From: Collinsella aerofaciens
GTDB lineage: Bacteria; Actinomycetota; Coriobacteriia; Coriobacteriales; Coriobacteriaceae
NCBI RefSeq assembly: GCF_015548375.1
Contig: NZ_JADMWW010000008.1
Coordinates: forward strand, 19,989 to 83,988
Reading direction: 5' to 3'
Length of the DNA stretch: 64,000 nt
This document shows positions 1-8,476 of this stretch, one piece after another (the first letter of the stretch is position 1; every line of letters starts with the position of its first letter). The notes beneath the pieces are model-generated. The model made no database searches. It was not told the DNA's origin and saw nothing but the letters and a program-made list of their open reading frames with translations. The position numbers and the translations under genes were made by a program.

Positions 1-2
1 GG

Positions 3-3000
3 ATGAACACGGAGGAGGTTCTCTGGCGATTGTCCACCGATCCCCGCGTGGGGCCCGATGTCCTTGCCGTCGCGCTTGGGCGTGCCGATGCTGACAACAC
101 ATATCAGACTCCCGATCCAATCAAAAACCTGGCGCGCGCGTATGGGATCTCTGTTGCCCGGAAGTCGGAGCAGGAGCCCCTATCGAGTGTTTTGGCGGCT
201 GCGATGAAGGCAGACACCGTGCCGGCCGAATTCCTTATCTCGCTCGGCTATCGCCAGGCTGGTGAGAAGGCCGTGATGAGGACTACCCATGTTGACTGGA
301 TGGGCGACTTCGATCAGCCCATTCCCCACGAGGAGCTCGTCAACTCAGATGACCTTGCCGAGTACAGGGCTAGACGCGAGAGACATATGGCAGCCTTCGG
401 CCTAACCGAGTCGGATGTCGAGAGGCTCGCCGCGCTGCGCACCTGCGAAGAGAAACTGAAAGCCGTGCTTCCACGCGAACTGGGTCCCGGAGAGATCGCG
501 GCGACCCTGGGTTCTCCCTGGATTCCCCCCTCCTTCGTCATGAGCTTCATCGAGGAGGAGCTCGAGTTAACTGATGGCGAGATGACTGCGGCAAAGCAGA
601 GGAAATTTGAGGTTGCCCATGAGCCCCGTACCGGAAAATGGCGCCTGACGGGAAACGCGACCGAGCTTTCGCTTGAGGTGCTGACCAGATACGGGATCAG
701 CAGCTATTCGCCGCTCAAGGTCATCTCGGCCGTCCTCAACGGCAGCGAGACGAAGCTGAACAAGACCGACCTGTCCACGGGCAAGAAGATTCCCGACCCC
801 CAGGGGACTAAGGCCGCATGGGACAGGAGGCGCTTGATTTCGTCGGCTTTCGAGAAATGGGTGTGGGCAGACCCGGATCGGGCAAATGTGCTGTGCAAAA
901 TCTACAACGATAGGTACAACCGATTGGCGCCCAGGACGTATGACGGCTCATACCTCACTTTTCCCGGTATGAATCCCGACGTGGAGATGAGGCCGCATCA
1001 GCGTGCCGCCGTCGCGCGAGCTGGGCAGGCAGATGAGGGCACGCTTGTGGCACATGTCGTCGGCGCCGGAAAAACCTATACGGGTATCGCCATGTGCATG
1101 GAAGCCAGGCGTCTCGGTCGGGCCAACAAGCCGCTTGTCGTCGTGCCGAAGCACCTAACCGAACAGTGGGCATCGGATTTTGCCTACCTCTATCCAGGGT
1201 CGAGGGTGCTCTATATGGGTAAATCTGAGTCGGATTCCGCGGATGCGGCGAGGGAGTTCTTCGGCCGCGCGGCAAACGGTGACTGGGACGCCGTGATCGT
1301 ATCGAGTTCGCGCTTCGATATGCTCGACCTTTCGCAAGAGCGAAAGGAGGTCTATCTCAAACGCCGAAGGATGGAATTCCTGCGGGCCAAAGAAGATGCG
1401 CAAGAAAACGGCGGAACCTTCTCGGTTAAAAAGCTCGAGGAAGAAGTTAAGAAAATCAATGAGAAGCTCTCAAAGCTCCATTCTTCTCCGAAGACCGAAG
1501 GGCTTTCGTTCGAGGAGATCGGCTTCGACTATCTGTTTGTGGACGAGGCGCATAACTATAAGAATCTCCCTACGTATGGCCTCGCTATTGCGGGAATGAC
1601 TTCCTCGAAGTCCAACCGCAGCGAGAGCTTGCTTGAAAAGTGCACCTACCTTCGTGAGATTGGCCATGGACGCAACATCGTGTTCGCCACGGGCACACCT
1701 GTCACCAATACGATGGGCGAGCTGTACAACATGCAGCGATATCTTGCACCCGAGCTCCTCGAGCGGCAGGGCCTTTCATCGTTCCCGTCTTGGGCGTTCA
1801 CGTTCGGCACGATAGAGGACTCGATGGAGATCAAGTCTGAGGGCAACGGCTTCCAGCTGAAACAGCGCTTCACGAAGTTCCATAACCTCCCTGAGCTCAT
1901 GAGCGCTTACCGAACCTTTGCGGACATCGTCACGCAAGAGACCGTGAACCTCAAGGTCCCCGAGTGCGAGGAGATCCATATCACCGTGCCCGCCACGCCT
2001 GAGCAGCTCGAGGAAGTCAAAAAACTCGGCATCCGCGGCGAGCGCGTCCGTGCCGGAAATGCAGAGGGCAACGACAATCTGCTTGCGATCACGGGCGACG
2101 GCATGAAGGTCGCACTCGACCCGAAGCTGATGCACCCCGAGTTTGAGCCGATGGAGGGCGGCAAATGTGAAGTTTGCGCACGCGAGGTATTTAAAATCTG
2201 GGAGGAGACGGCCGACATGCGCGGTGCGCAGCTCGTCTTTTGCGACCGTTCGACCCCGGCCTCGGGGAAATGGAATATCCAAGACGATATGAGGAGACGC
2301 CTCATCGAGGCGGGAATTCCCTCCGAGCAGGTTGCTTGCGTCAGCGATGCCGGCAACGATCCGGAGAAGAAAGAAACACTGTTCGAGAAGGTTCGTTCGG
2401 GCGAGGTGCGCGTCCTCATGGGTTCGACTGAGAAGCTGGGCACGGGCACAAACGTCCAGACGAGACTCGCGGCCATTCATAACCTTGATTGCCCATGGAG
2501 GCCTTCCGATTTCGAGCAGCGCCTTGGTCGAATCAGGCGCCAGGGAAACCTTTTCGAGAGCGTCAGGGACTTCAAGTACGTCGCCCAGGGAACGTTCGAC
2601 TCCTTCCTCTACTCCACCGTCGAGCACAAACAGCGCTTCATCGGTCAGGTCTTCTCGAATAAGCCGTCCGTGCGCAGCATGGATGACATCGATGAGACGA
2701 GAATCTCCTACTCAGACCTTGCCGCCGTGGCGTCGGGTAACCCCGATATCAAGAGGATCCAGGAGCTGAGAAGCGAGATTATGGCACAGTCCATGCTCAA
2801 GCAGTCTCATGACGAGATGGTGGCAAACATGCGCCACCAAATCGAATCTCGTTATGAGCCTTCAGCCGCTTGCAACCGACGACGATTCGAGTTGCTCGAA
2901 CGTGACCACGATGTCCTCGATTCTGCGAACAGGCAAAGGGAGCTCGACAAGGGTGCAGATATCGTAAGGGTCTCGGTCGGAGGTGTGTCGGCGCTAGATC

Positions 3001-3551
3001 GAGCTAGCGCGATCGGCATGATTCAAGGGGCTGCCGGAGATTGTCCCATCGGCCCAGTCAGGGCAATCGGAGAGTTTCGCGGTCTTGAGATTGTCGTGAA
3101 GAAGGAGCAGACGCTGCTCGAGCGAGACGGCACCTTCCGTTACGACCCCTTCATCGGCCTTAGGGTCAAGGGTGCGGCCGACGCGCACTGGTCGAATCAT
3201 ATGCTGCCGTCGGCTACTTCCGGTTCACACACCGTGCTGCAGCAGATGGACGGCATTATCGAGAAAGAGGCGGGCGGTCTAGACCAGGCTAGGGCCCTTA
3301 TGGAGCGCTCCGACAAGCAGCTTGATGAGGCCAGGAGAATCGTTGTCGAGCCCTGGGACGGTGAGGAGAATCTCGATAAGCTGCAGGACGAGCTTGCCGA
3401 GCTGGAGCAGAAGGAGCTTGAAAAAGGCCATGACGAGTCAGGCGTAGATGGTGACCAGGACGAGGACGGCCCTGCCATTGCGGAGTCTCCCGTCAGTGTT
3501 GGGGGACACGATGGGGGCGCACATCCCCACACGAGCGGTCATGGATTTTAA
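3..3551 (+). CDS. SNF2-type SF2 helicase, C-terminal part (gene cut by left edge)
   Basis: An open frame runs in from the left edge; the ATG at position 3 has no visible ribosome site and may be internal. Seen: Walker A GAGKT near residue 355 after a Q-motif-like MRPHQR; DEAH (VDEAHNYKNL) near 513; ATGTP motif III near 562; and LGTGTN plus QRLGRIRRQGN (motifs V and VI) near 820-850. A charged, coiled-coil-like tail follows. Families of this kind on conjugative elements are often around 2,000 residues or more, with an N-terminal DNA methylase domain; that half would lie outside the window. The likely role is DNA translocation or antirestriction during transfer, by analogy only. It is followed by two small genes on the same strand. 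Confidence 0.8.
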   Translation: MNTEEVLWRLSTDPRVGPDVLAVALGRADADNTYQTPDPIKNLARAYGISVARKSEQEPLSSVLAAAMKADTVPAEFLISLGYRQAGEKAVMRTTHVDWMGDFDQPIPHEELVNSDDLAEYRARRERHMAAFGLTESDVERLAALRTCEEKLKAVLPRELGPGEIAATLGSPWIPPSFVMSFIEEELELTDGEMTAAKQRKFEVAHEPRTGKWRLTGNATELSLEVLTRYGISSYSPLKVISAVLNGSETKLNKTDLSTGKKIPDPQGTKAAWDRRRLISSAFEKWVWADPDRANVLCKIYNDRYNRLAPRTYDGSYLTFPGMNPDVEMRPHQRAAVARAGQADEGTLVAHVVGAGKTYTGIAMCMEARRLGRANKPLVVVPKHLTEQWASDFAYLYPGSRVLYMGKSESDSADAAREFFGRAANGDWDAVIVSSSRFDMLDLSQERKEVYLKRRRMEFLRAKEDAQENGGTFSVKKLEEEVKKINEKLSKLHSSPKTEGLSFEEIGFDYLFVDEAHNYKNLPTYGLAIAGMTSSKSNRSESLLEKCTYLREIGHGRNIVFATGTPVTNTMGELYNMQRYLAPELLERQGLSSFPSWAFTFGTIEDSMEIKSEGNGFQLKQRFTKFHNLPELMSAYRTFADIVTQETVNLKVPECEEIHITVPATPEQLEEVKKLGIRGERVRAGNAEGNDNLLAITGDGMKVALDPKLMHPEFEPMEGGKCEVCAREVFKIWEETADMRGAQLVFCDRSTPASGKWNIQDDMRRRLIEAGIPSEQVACVSDAGNDPEKKETLFEKVRSGEVRVLMGSTEKLGTGTNVQTRLAAIHNLDCPWRPSDFEQRLGRIRRQGNLFESVRDFKYVAQGTFDSFLYSTVEHKQRFIGQVFSNKPSVRSMDDIDETRISYSDLAAVASGNPDIKRIQELRSEIMAQSMLKQSHDEMVANMRHQIESRYEPSAACNRRRFELLERDHDVLDSANRQRELDKGADIVRVSVGGVSALDRASAIGMIQGAAGDCPIGPVRAIGEFRGLEIVVKKEQTLLERDGTFRYDPFIGLRVKGAADAHWSNHMLPSATSGSHTVLQQMDGIIEKEAGGLDQARALMERSDKQLDEARRIVVEPWDGEENLDKLQDELAELEQKELEKGHDESGVDGDQDEDGPAIAESPVSVGGHDGGAHPHTSGHGF

Positions 3552-3634
3552 ACGACAGTCACAGTCGGCCTCCAAAGGCGCTAGCCGTTTGGATGCTATG
3601 GAGCCCATTGAGGTTGAATGAGAACGGAGACGGG

Positions 3635-4072
3635 ATGAACGTAGGAAAAAGTCTCGCCGAATCGATTGAGGGGGCCACGACGGCCTACTATCGAGATGGC
3701 GGTGGCACCGAGACCGGGATTGCGGCTGACGAGAGACTGGTCGAGGCGCTCAAACAGGCCTATATCGCCGCCTATGCCAGAAATGACGGCGGATCGCTGG
3801 ATACCGTGAAAAAAGAGCTTGCGGAGTTCGGTGGAAGGGAGCCGACGACCAATGAGATCTGTGAGGCCGCCATCGCGCTCGCAGGCAAGCAAGCGAAGCA
3901 GGATGCCGGGGTCATCTCCCGTATGTTTAAGCTACAGGCCGCATCGCTAGCGGAAGAGTATGCGCCTGCGCTTGTCAGGGCCTTCGATGCGGAACGCGCT
4001 CAGAAGACCGCCCGCGGCATCGAGCTAGACGAAAACGCTGCGGTCAAGCGAATGAATATTAGGAGGAGCTGA
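3635..4072 (+). CDS. Hypothetical protein, 145 aa
   Basis: Not recognised. The ATG at 3635 is chosen because GGAGA lies just upstream; an upstream in-frame extension to 3593 has no ribosome site. The protein is soluble, mostly helical and charged, with no signal peptide or membrane segment. It lies 84 bp after the large helicase and ends 1 bp before the next start, so the three genes probably form one transcription unit. The terminator at 4855 closes the unit. Confidence 0.6.
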   Translation: MNVGKSLAESIEGATTAYYRDGGGTETGIAADERLVEALKQAYIAAYARNDGGSLDTVKKELAEFGGREPTTNEICEAAIALAGKQAKQDAGVISRMFKLQAASLAEEYAPALVRAFDAERAQKTARGIELDENAAVKRMNIRRS

Positions 4073-4073
4073 T

Positions 4074-4838
4074 ATGTACCTTGTGGATGACAGCGGGAAA
4101 CCTTACGTCGCCTTATTTAGCGTGCAGTACACGCCCCGGTACAGCGACTATCCAAGGAGGCCCCATGACGTCTGTTTCAAACTCACTAGGGACCCGAAAG
4201 GCCGCGACGGCGTTTTCGTTCAGCCCTTCTCATATGGCGGCATCTCTCCCGTGGCCCATGTCTCGCATGAGGTAGAGGCCTCGCTTGCGCTCGGATGGCC
4301 GGAGCTTACGTCCAACGGGTATACCGTCGAATTTACCGGCAGTTACGATGAGGCCAAGGGAATCGGGAGTTACAGTGCCGGGCACGAAAAGCTGATGGAG
4401 CTCCCGATTCTCATGGGCATTCTCGAGCTGGAGGGGCTGGTCGAAAACGCCGAGCGCGACACGCTTTACGGCGCCCTCGTGATCGATGAGAAAACTAACG
4501 AGATCAGGGTCGAGGTTCCCGAGGATGTCGATACCGAGTTCAGGTATTGGCTCAGGAACAACGGGGCGCACCCCGTCTCATCCAAGGAGATGCCGACGGT
4601 TCCCGTTGACCGCGATCCGAACCGAATCTCCAAGGAGGTCGAGGCGATCATCTCGGAAAAAACTCCGGAACGCTTCATGAAATCGCTGCTCGACTCGAAG
4701 ATCCTGCGTGCTGGGGCTTCGGCGGCAGATGTCGCGGCGCTGAGATCGGGACTCGATGGCCTTTTGGGCCATAGCGTCGCCGGTACGGAAAACCTTAAGA
4801 AATCGCTCGATATGAGAGAGCGTTCAACGCGACATTAA
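4074..4838 (+). CDS. Hypothetical protein, 254 aa
   Basis: Not recognised. A strong AGGAGGAG site precedes the ATG, and the upstream stop codon is adjacent, implying translational coupling. No signal peptide or membrane helix is visible. The N-terminal ~150 residues look mixed alpha/beta, and the C-terminal ~80 are helical and charged. It is the last gene of the helicase operon and is followed by a clear rho-independent terminator. Function unknown; the position suggests a DNA-processing or element-maintenance role. Confidence 0.6.
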   Translation: MYLVDDSGKPYVALFSVQYTPRYSDYPRRPHDVCFKLTRDPKGRDGVFVQPFSYGGISPVAHVSHEVEASLALGWPELTSNGYTVEFTGSYDEAKGIGSYSAGHEKLMELPILMGILELEGLVENAERDTLYGALVIDEKTNEIRVEVPEDVDTEFRYWLRNNGAHPVSSKEMPTVPVDRDPNRISKEVEAIISEKTPERFMKSLLDSKILRAGASAADVAALRSGLDGLLGHSVAGTENLKKSLDMRERSTRH

Positions 4839-4854
4839 TAGCTCGCAAATCCGT

Positions 4855-4886
4855 AAGCCCCTGCCCTGATCAGGGGCTTTTCGTTT
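4855..4886 (+). terminator. Rho-independent terminator after the helicase operon
   Basis: AAGCCCCTG (4855-4863) pairs with CAGGGGCTT (4871-4879), followed by the T-rich TTCGTTTGTT. Confidence 0.8.
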
Positions 4887-4965
4887 GTTAGGAAATTCAT
4901 TTAGTCAGAAATTACATAGTTACGATATTGCACAGTTCCGTTATCACGTAGCTACGTTATGCCGT
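4885..4965. repeat. 8-bp quasi-periodic array, left copy 1
   Basis: Reads as consecutive degenerate 8-mers such as ATTACATA, GTTACGAT, GTTCCGTT, ATCACGTA, GCTACGTT. The consensus is about GTTACGTA, in the opposite orientation to most of the right-hand arrays at 57.9-59.6 kb. The array runs into the start of the next open frame. Confidence 0.6.
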
Positions 4966-5247
4966 TGGGGCGGCACCATCGACACCATCAGCGAGGCCAA
5001 CCTGCAGGACAGCTACATCGAAAACACGGCTTATCGGTGGTGTGTCCTGGGGCTCGTCCCGATCGTCGACACGCGATGGAAGCCCGTCACCTATGGCCAC
5101 GGCGATTCGAGTTGGTATTACTACAGCAAATGGGACGTGCGCTACGACCGTGCTCGCGCCAAGGAGCTGCTGAAAACGGGGCCGCGGGAGTACGACCGAC
5201 ATCCAGACGGCGGGCCCTACGACGGCCGCCCCTGTTGGCAAGCGTAA
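4885..5247 (+). CDS. Hypothetical protein, probably 5'-truncated
   Basis: Not recognised. The only possible start is a TTG inside the terminator with no ribosome site, and the first ~27 codons coincide with the 8-bp repeat array, so the native 5' end is probably lost. From about residue 30 the composition looks like real protein, with many Trp and Tyr (SSWYYYSKWDVRYD) and an ending rich in Gly, Pro and Asp. It may be the C-terminal remnant of a larger gene interrupted by the array. No upstream promoter is evident. Confidence 0.4.
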   Translation: MLGNSFSQKLHSYDIAQFRYHVATLCRWGGTIDTISEANLQDSYIENTAYRWCVLGLVPIVDTRWKPVTYGHGDSSWYYYSKWDVRYDRARAKELLKTGPREYDRHPDGGPYDGRPCWQA

Positions 5248-5276
5248 AAACGGGGAGGGTCAAAAACCCTCCCCGT
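5245..5276 (-). terminator. Terminator of the relBE pair (minus strand)
   Basis: ACGGGGAGGGT (5250-5260) pairs with ACCCTCCCCGT (5266-5276). The T tract (TTTTTACG) follows on the minus strand, so it serves the toxin gene at 5299-5571. Confidence 0.7.
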
Positions 5277-5298
5277 TGCGTTAGCGGTGTCGACCAGC

Positions 5299-5571
5299 CT
5301 ACCTGCGAGTCCTGTAAACCCTGCTTCGGTGGTCTAAATCGACAACAAGAATGACGAGAACATCGTCCTCGATATCGACAACTATCCGATAGTCTCCGAC
5401 CCTGTAGCGCCATAGACCAGACTTATTTTCAGTTAAGCCCTTTCCCATGCTCCTCGGGTCTTCGAGCTGTGAAATCTCATGGAGCTTTGCCACAATTCTT
5501 TTGGCGATCTGCTTGTCCAGCTTTCTCATTGATCGCTGGACATCCTTATCGACTTCAATCCGCCAAGCCAA
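5299..5571 (-). CDS. relE: RelE-family toxin
   Basis: A 90-aa RelE/ParE-superfamily protein. It has an N-terminal helical hairpin, then the strand region GLWRYRVGDYRIVVDIEDD with the Arg and Tyr pattern of ribosome-dependent mRNA interferases, and a final strand VVDLDHRSRVY. The start is TTG (5571), preceded by GGAGGAGAG and overlapping the antitoxin stop by 17 bp, so translation is coupled. The pair probably acts as a stabilisation module for the element. Family assignment is firm; toxicity is inferred. Confidence 0.85.
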   Translation of the reverse strand: MAWRIEVDKDVQRSMRKLDKQIAKRIVAKLHEISQLEDPRSMGKGLTENKSGLWRYRVGDYRIVVDIEDDVLVILVVDLDHRSRVYRTRR

Positions 5572-5791
5572 GGCTCTCCTCCAGCTCGTCGAGCGTCACA
5601 GTCTCAAGCCTGCCGGCCCTATAATCCTCGACCTTCTTCATTAAGCCGTACTCGTACTCCAGCCTGTCAATCTCGGCGGCGAGTGCTTCTGTCATGTAGA
5701 AAGTCTTCGTGCGTCCCGTTGATTTCGCCAAACGGTCGTACCTGATTGCTAAGTCCTCGGGCAGCCTCAATGCCGCGGTAGCAGTGGCCAT
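5555..5791 (-). CDS. relB: RelB-like ribbon-helix-helix antitoxin
   Basis: A 78-aa protein with the ribbon-helix-helix pattern ATAALRLPEDLAIRYDRLAKSTGRTKTFYMTEAL, then a helical toxin-neutralising tail ending EELEESLGLAD. The start at 5791 is chosen over an upstream codon (5809) because GGAGG lies 8 nt before it. It is first in the operon with the RelE toxin, and is expected to bind the palindromic site just upstream for autoregulation. Known family; DNA binding is inferred. Confidence 0.85.
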   Translation of the reverse strand: MATATAALRLPEDLAIRYDRLAKSTGRTKTFYMTEALAAEIDRLEYEYGLMKKVEDYRAGRLETVTLDELEESLGLAD

Positions 5792-5811
5792 AACGCACCT
5801 CCCAATCATGC

Positions 5812-5836
5812 GTATAACGTGTATTACATTCTAGCA
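5812..5836 (-). promoter_or_regulatory. relBE promoter with palindromic operator
   Basis: The extended -10 TGCTAGAAT (minus strand, 5836-5828) lies directly before the inverted repeat GTATAACGTGTATTAC (5812-5827). This is a typical layout for autorepression by the antitoxin. Confidence 0.45.
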
Positions 5837-5929
5837 CATCGATCACCGCAGAGGTGCACAATAAATGTATTGATCTTCCATCGTTCATGTAATGTGAACT
5901 GTAACGAAAGAGGCCACCCAGGATAGCTA

Positions 5930-6115
5930 TGGAAAATCATGGTGCTGATAACTGCGAAATTACGTTAATGAATACTTGCATTTTAAGAAGTTACGGCATT
6001 ACACAATCACTCTATTACATCGTTACACTATGCCGTAGTTGCGTTATTGCGTAGTTACATTGTCACGTAGTTGAGTCATATCACAGTTCGGCTATTGCCA
6101 ATACGATATCTCGGT
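5930..6115. repeat. 8-bp quasi-periodic array, left copy 2
   Basis: About 20 consecutive degenerate 8-mers, for example TTACGGCA, TTACACAA, TTACATCG, TTACACTA, TGCCGTAG, TTGCGTTA, TTGCGTAG, TTACATTG, TCACGTAG. The consensus is close to TTACGTAG, with phase kept through most of the tract. No gene is seen between 5840 and 6115; this array is the only feature noticed there. Confidence 0.65.
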
Positions 6116-6399
6116 TACGGAGACCATCCTTCATCCGGTCTGTCATTTTCCGGATCATGGACCACATACCAGCTGTTGCCGTGGTGGCAGATGTCGCGTA
6201 GGGTACCGTCTCCCATCTTTACGCGCCAGCTCTCGCACACACGGCCCTCCCCCATCACCCATGACCGGGGTTCGTGCCAACCGACCTCTGCGAAGGGGAA
6301 GATCCTGCCGTCGTACCATTTGATTCCCCACGGTACGTACTCTCCGTCTGGCCGGCACTCGACCAGTGCTGTCACGAGCCTGATTGACTTCTTCCCCAC
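6115..6399 (-). CDS. Hypothetical protein, 94 aa
   Basis: Not recognised. The start is GTG at 6399 with AAGGAG six bases upstream. The composition is rich in Trp, Gly and charged residues (several GW/WY pairs), with no signal peptide or membrane helix, and it looks like a small beta-rich domain. It is alone on its strand between the repeat array and the regulated gene at 6595. Overlapping frames on both strands are less protein-like. Confidence 0.5.
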   Translation of the reverse strand: MGKKSIRLVTALVECRPDGEYVPWGIKWYDGRIFPFAEVGWHEPRSWVMGEGRVCESWRVKMGDGTLRDICHHGNSWYVVHDPENDRPDEGWSP

Positions 6400-6501
6400 G
6401 CCGACTCCTTATGCCAATTACTAACGAACGTGTGTTCTATTGTCTCATATCTCATAGCGTACATGCCGGATGTTTTGAAGCCTTCGCGATACAGACTGAA
6501 G

Positions 6502-6555
6502 TGTCACCAGATGGCACCAAACGACCACACGCAAGAGCCTCGGTAGTGGGATTCT
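6502..6555 (+). promoter_or_regulatory. Element-wide regulon promoter, site 1
   Basis: TGTCACC (6502-6508), AGA, TGGCACC (6512-6518), AAA; then exactly 31 nt to the -10-like GATTCT (6550-6555). It is oriented toward the gene at 6595. No TTGACA-like -35 is present, suggesting activator dependence. Confidence 0.7.
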
Positions 6556-6594
6556 AATCTCATGGAAATCCCTGGAAGAAAGGGCTAAACGGTT

Positions 6595-7581
6595 ATGGTT
6601 AAGAAAACTACTAGCATTTTTGTCCCGTTGGTTCCGAAAATGCCAAAAGACGATATGCCCAACGAATCCAGACCGAATTTCGATGACTTTGCTGTTGGTA
6701 TGGTAACGGTCAAAAAAGATGAGAAATGCCCAGAGACATTGAGATTCGCAAACGATGTTTCCATTAAGACTGAAGCCATGGTGGAGAAAGATGTTCTTGA
6801 AACACTAACGGCCTTTTGCGGAATGAATGACAGTACAGGTTATCTGGTGACCGTCGATTTCACCAGGGCGAACCTATCGTTCCGCAAGAATAAAAAGGAA
6901 TCTAAAACTGATCACCCGCTACCGCGTGGCTTCGATTGTTTGCTTTTGGAGTTTCCCATTCTTGCATGCGCCCTAAAAACACAGGGAATCGAGATTTGTT
7001 TGCCAGATAACGCCCTATGCTTCGGTAGTTTATCTCGGAAGAGTCTCGACTATATTAAACACTACGCAGGTAATTATCCTGGTGATTGCAGGTTGCCCCA
7101 TCGCCTTTTTGATGAAAGAGCCACTATTGTAGGCAAGGGGTCAGAATTGCGAGCCCTCTGCCATCTTTCCAAAACACATGGCCTTACGACCTTTAGCCCG
7201 GATTATGCTGAGGACATGCTAGACACCACCTATAGGAAGGATGTCTCTGCCAAAGAGAAAATTAGACTAGTTCTAGATTCGGGGTCTTCCCCTGATTTCA
7301 TTCGCAAAATGAATGAGGCGGGCTTCATCTCGGAAGGGGTTCCCGCCCAGTACCGTGACTCGATTCTCAAAAAGGCGCGTGAGGTATTCGATACCGATCT
7401 CGAGATATGGGATCAGCGTGTCGCGCCGATGCTCGAGGAGCATCTGGGCGTTAACGAGCCGTGGGTTGTCGGCGACTTCTATGGCAATCCGAGGAAGGCT
7501 GAGCTTAAGAGCGAGCCGGAGCCAGCGGAAAGGGTTGTCCCGGCACCCGCCCGCGCAATGCCCGTATTTAGACCGGAATAG
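6595..7581 (+). CDS. Hypothetical protein, 328 aa (regulon member)
   Basis: Not recognised. The ATG at 6595 lies about 33 nt after the predicted transcription start of regulon site 1; the upstream AAGAAAGGGC is a modest ribosome site. The protein is soluble, with no membrane segments. The first ~230 codons are clearly more AT-rich than the neighbours, while the C-terminal third (Pro/Glu-rich tail ending PARAMPVFRPE) returns to the local GC-rich style. This suggests a mosaic gene. Co-regulation with pili and relaxase hints at a transfer-related or surface role. Confidence 0.6.
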   Translation: MVKKTTSIFVPLVPKMPKDDMPNESRPNFDDFAVGMVTVKKDEKCPETLRFANDVSIKTEAMVEKDVLETLTAFCGMNDSTGYLVTVDFTRANLSFRKNKKESKTDHPLPRGFDCLLLEFPILACALKTQGIEICLPDNALCFGSLSRKSLDYIKHYAGNYPGDCRLPHRLFDERATIVGKGSELRALCHLSKTHGLTTFSPDYAEDMLDTTYRKDVSAKEKIRLVLDSGSSPDFIRKMNEAGFISEGVPAQYRDSILKKAREVFDTDLEIWDQRVAPMLEEHLGVNEPWVVGDFYGNPRKAELKSEPEPAERVVPAPARAMPVFRPE

Positions 7582-7654
7582 CCATGAGTGCGCAGATGCG
7601 CTCGCTGGGCAACTCTCTAATCCCCCATGGCCATGAGAATCTTTTGGAGCGAAA

Positions 7655-7906
7655 ATGACTCCCGTTACGGTCAGCGTCGTGGAGAGGCCCGGTAGGGAGC
7701 CGAAGTTCAGATGGATTGAGCTTTCCGACGGTCGTAGATTCCAGGTCCGCTCCACGGGCGCATCTGTCCCCTGCCCCGGGCGCAAGACGGGCTCTCTCGC
7801 CCGTATCTGGAGCGTGGAGATCGAGTGGAAGGGCAGACCGGTCCACCGTTTCATCGTCAAGGACGGTGATGGCTATTACATCGTGCGCGCAGGAGAGGAC
7901 TCCTAG
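7655..7906 (+). CDS. Hypothetical protein, 83 aa
   Basis: Not recognised. TTGGAGCG precedes the ATG. It is a small beta-rich, basic protein (several Arg-Trp and Gly-Arg pairs), without signal peptide or membrane helix. It lies 73 bp after the 328-aa gene on the same strand and probably shares its transcript. Its stop overlaps the stop of the convergent lipoprotein gene by 4 bp, and no terminator is visible between them. Confidence 0.5.
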   Translation: MTPVTVSVVERPGREPKFRWIELSDGRRFQVRSTGASVPCPGRKTGSLARIWSVEIEWKGRPVHRFIVKDGDGYYIVRAGEDS

Positions 7907-8448
7907 AGGGCCTCATAATCCAGATGCGAGATCGGGTAGGTGTTCTCGTAGACGTAATCCGATGAATTCGATGACTTGATCTTCACCTTTACGGGTTGGC
8001 CTTCGTCTTCCAGCAGAAATGCGGTGCAGACTGAAATCGAGTAGCCGGGCTCGAGTGTCTTCGAGGCATTCGGGTCGCTGTATTTCGTGCAATGGGACAG
8101 CTTCACGCCGTTTTGGTAGCACGAGACGTAGGACACCGGTGCCCGTCCGTCATGGTCGAGGTTGTTCTCGAATGTCATGCTGACGAGCAGGAATCGATAC
8201 TCCTTGCCCCTCGAGTCCGTGACGACCCTCTTGTAGACGCCATCGACCGTAAGCCCCCTGGAGGCATCGGATGAGCCCGTGTCCCCTATGCCTCCGAAGG
8301 AGAACGCCTCGTCCTCGCTCTTCTCGGATTTCTTTTTCTTCTTCGAGTCGTCCGATTTATCCGACTTCTTGGCGCAGCCGCATCCCATGAGGGCCATCGA
8401 GCCGATACCTGCCAGGACGGCCCTCCTGCCGACGTTGACGCTACCCAT
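7903..8448 (-). CDS. Predicted lipoprotein (last gene of Tad-linked cluster)
   Basis: The 181-aa product starts with a short basic region (VGRRAVLAG), a hydrophobic stretch and the lipobox LMGC, so Cys near residue 23 should be lipidated. The twin Arg could allow Tat export. A Lys/Ser/Asp-rich linker (residues ~25-50) precedes a ~120-residue beta-sandwich-like domain (LLVSMTFENNLDHDGRAPVSYVSC) resembling the DUF5067-type extracellular fold; that resemblance is a guess. It follows the membrane protein gene by 28 bp and probably belongs to the CpaB-TadABC transcript. Confidence 0.65.
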   Translation of the reverse strand: MGSVNVGRRAVLAGIGSMALMGCGCAKKSDKSDDSKKKKKSEKSEDEAFSFGGIGDTGSSDASRGLTVDGVYKRVVTDSRGKEYRFLLVSMTFENNLDHDGRAPVSYVSCYQNGVKLSHCTKYSDPNASKTLEPGYSISVCTAFLLEDEGQPVKVKIKSSNSSDYVYENTYPISHLDYEAL

Positions 8449-8476
8449 ACGTTATCACCCATCAATCCATTTCATA

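Noticed and set aside
1776..2627. 283-aa frame opposite the large helicase
   Set aside because: Antisense shadow; helicase motifs V and VI lie on the + strand in the same interval.
6512..6555. Reading TGGCAC as a sigma-54 -24 box
   Set aside because: No GC at the -12 position with the correct spacing in any of the eight sites, and Actinobacteria generally lack sigma-54. The 10-bp direct repeats fit an activator better.
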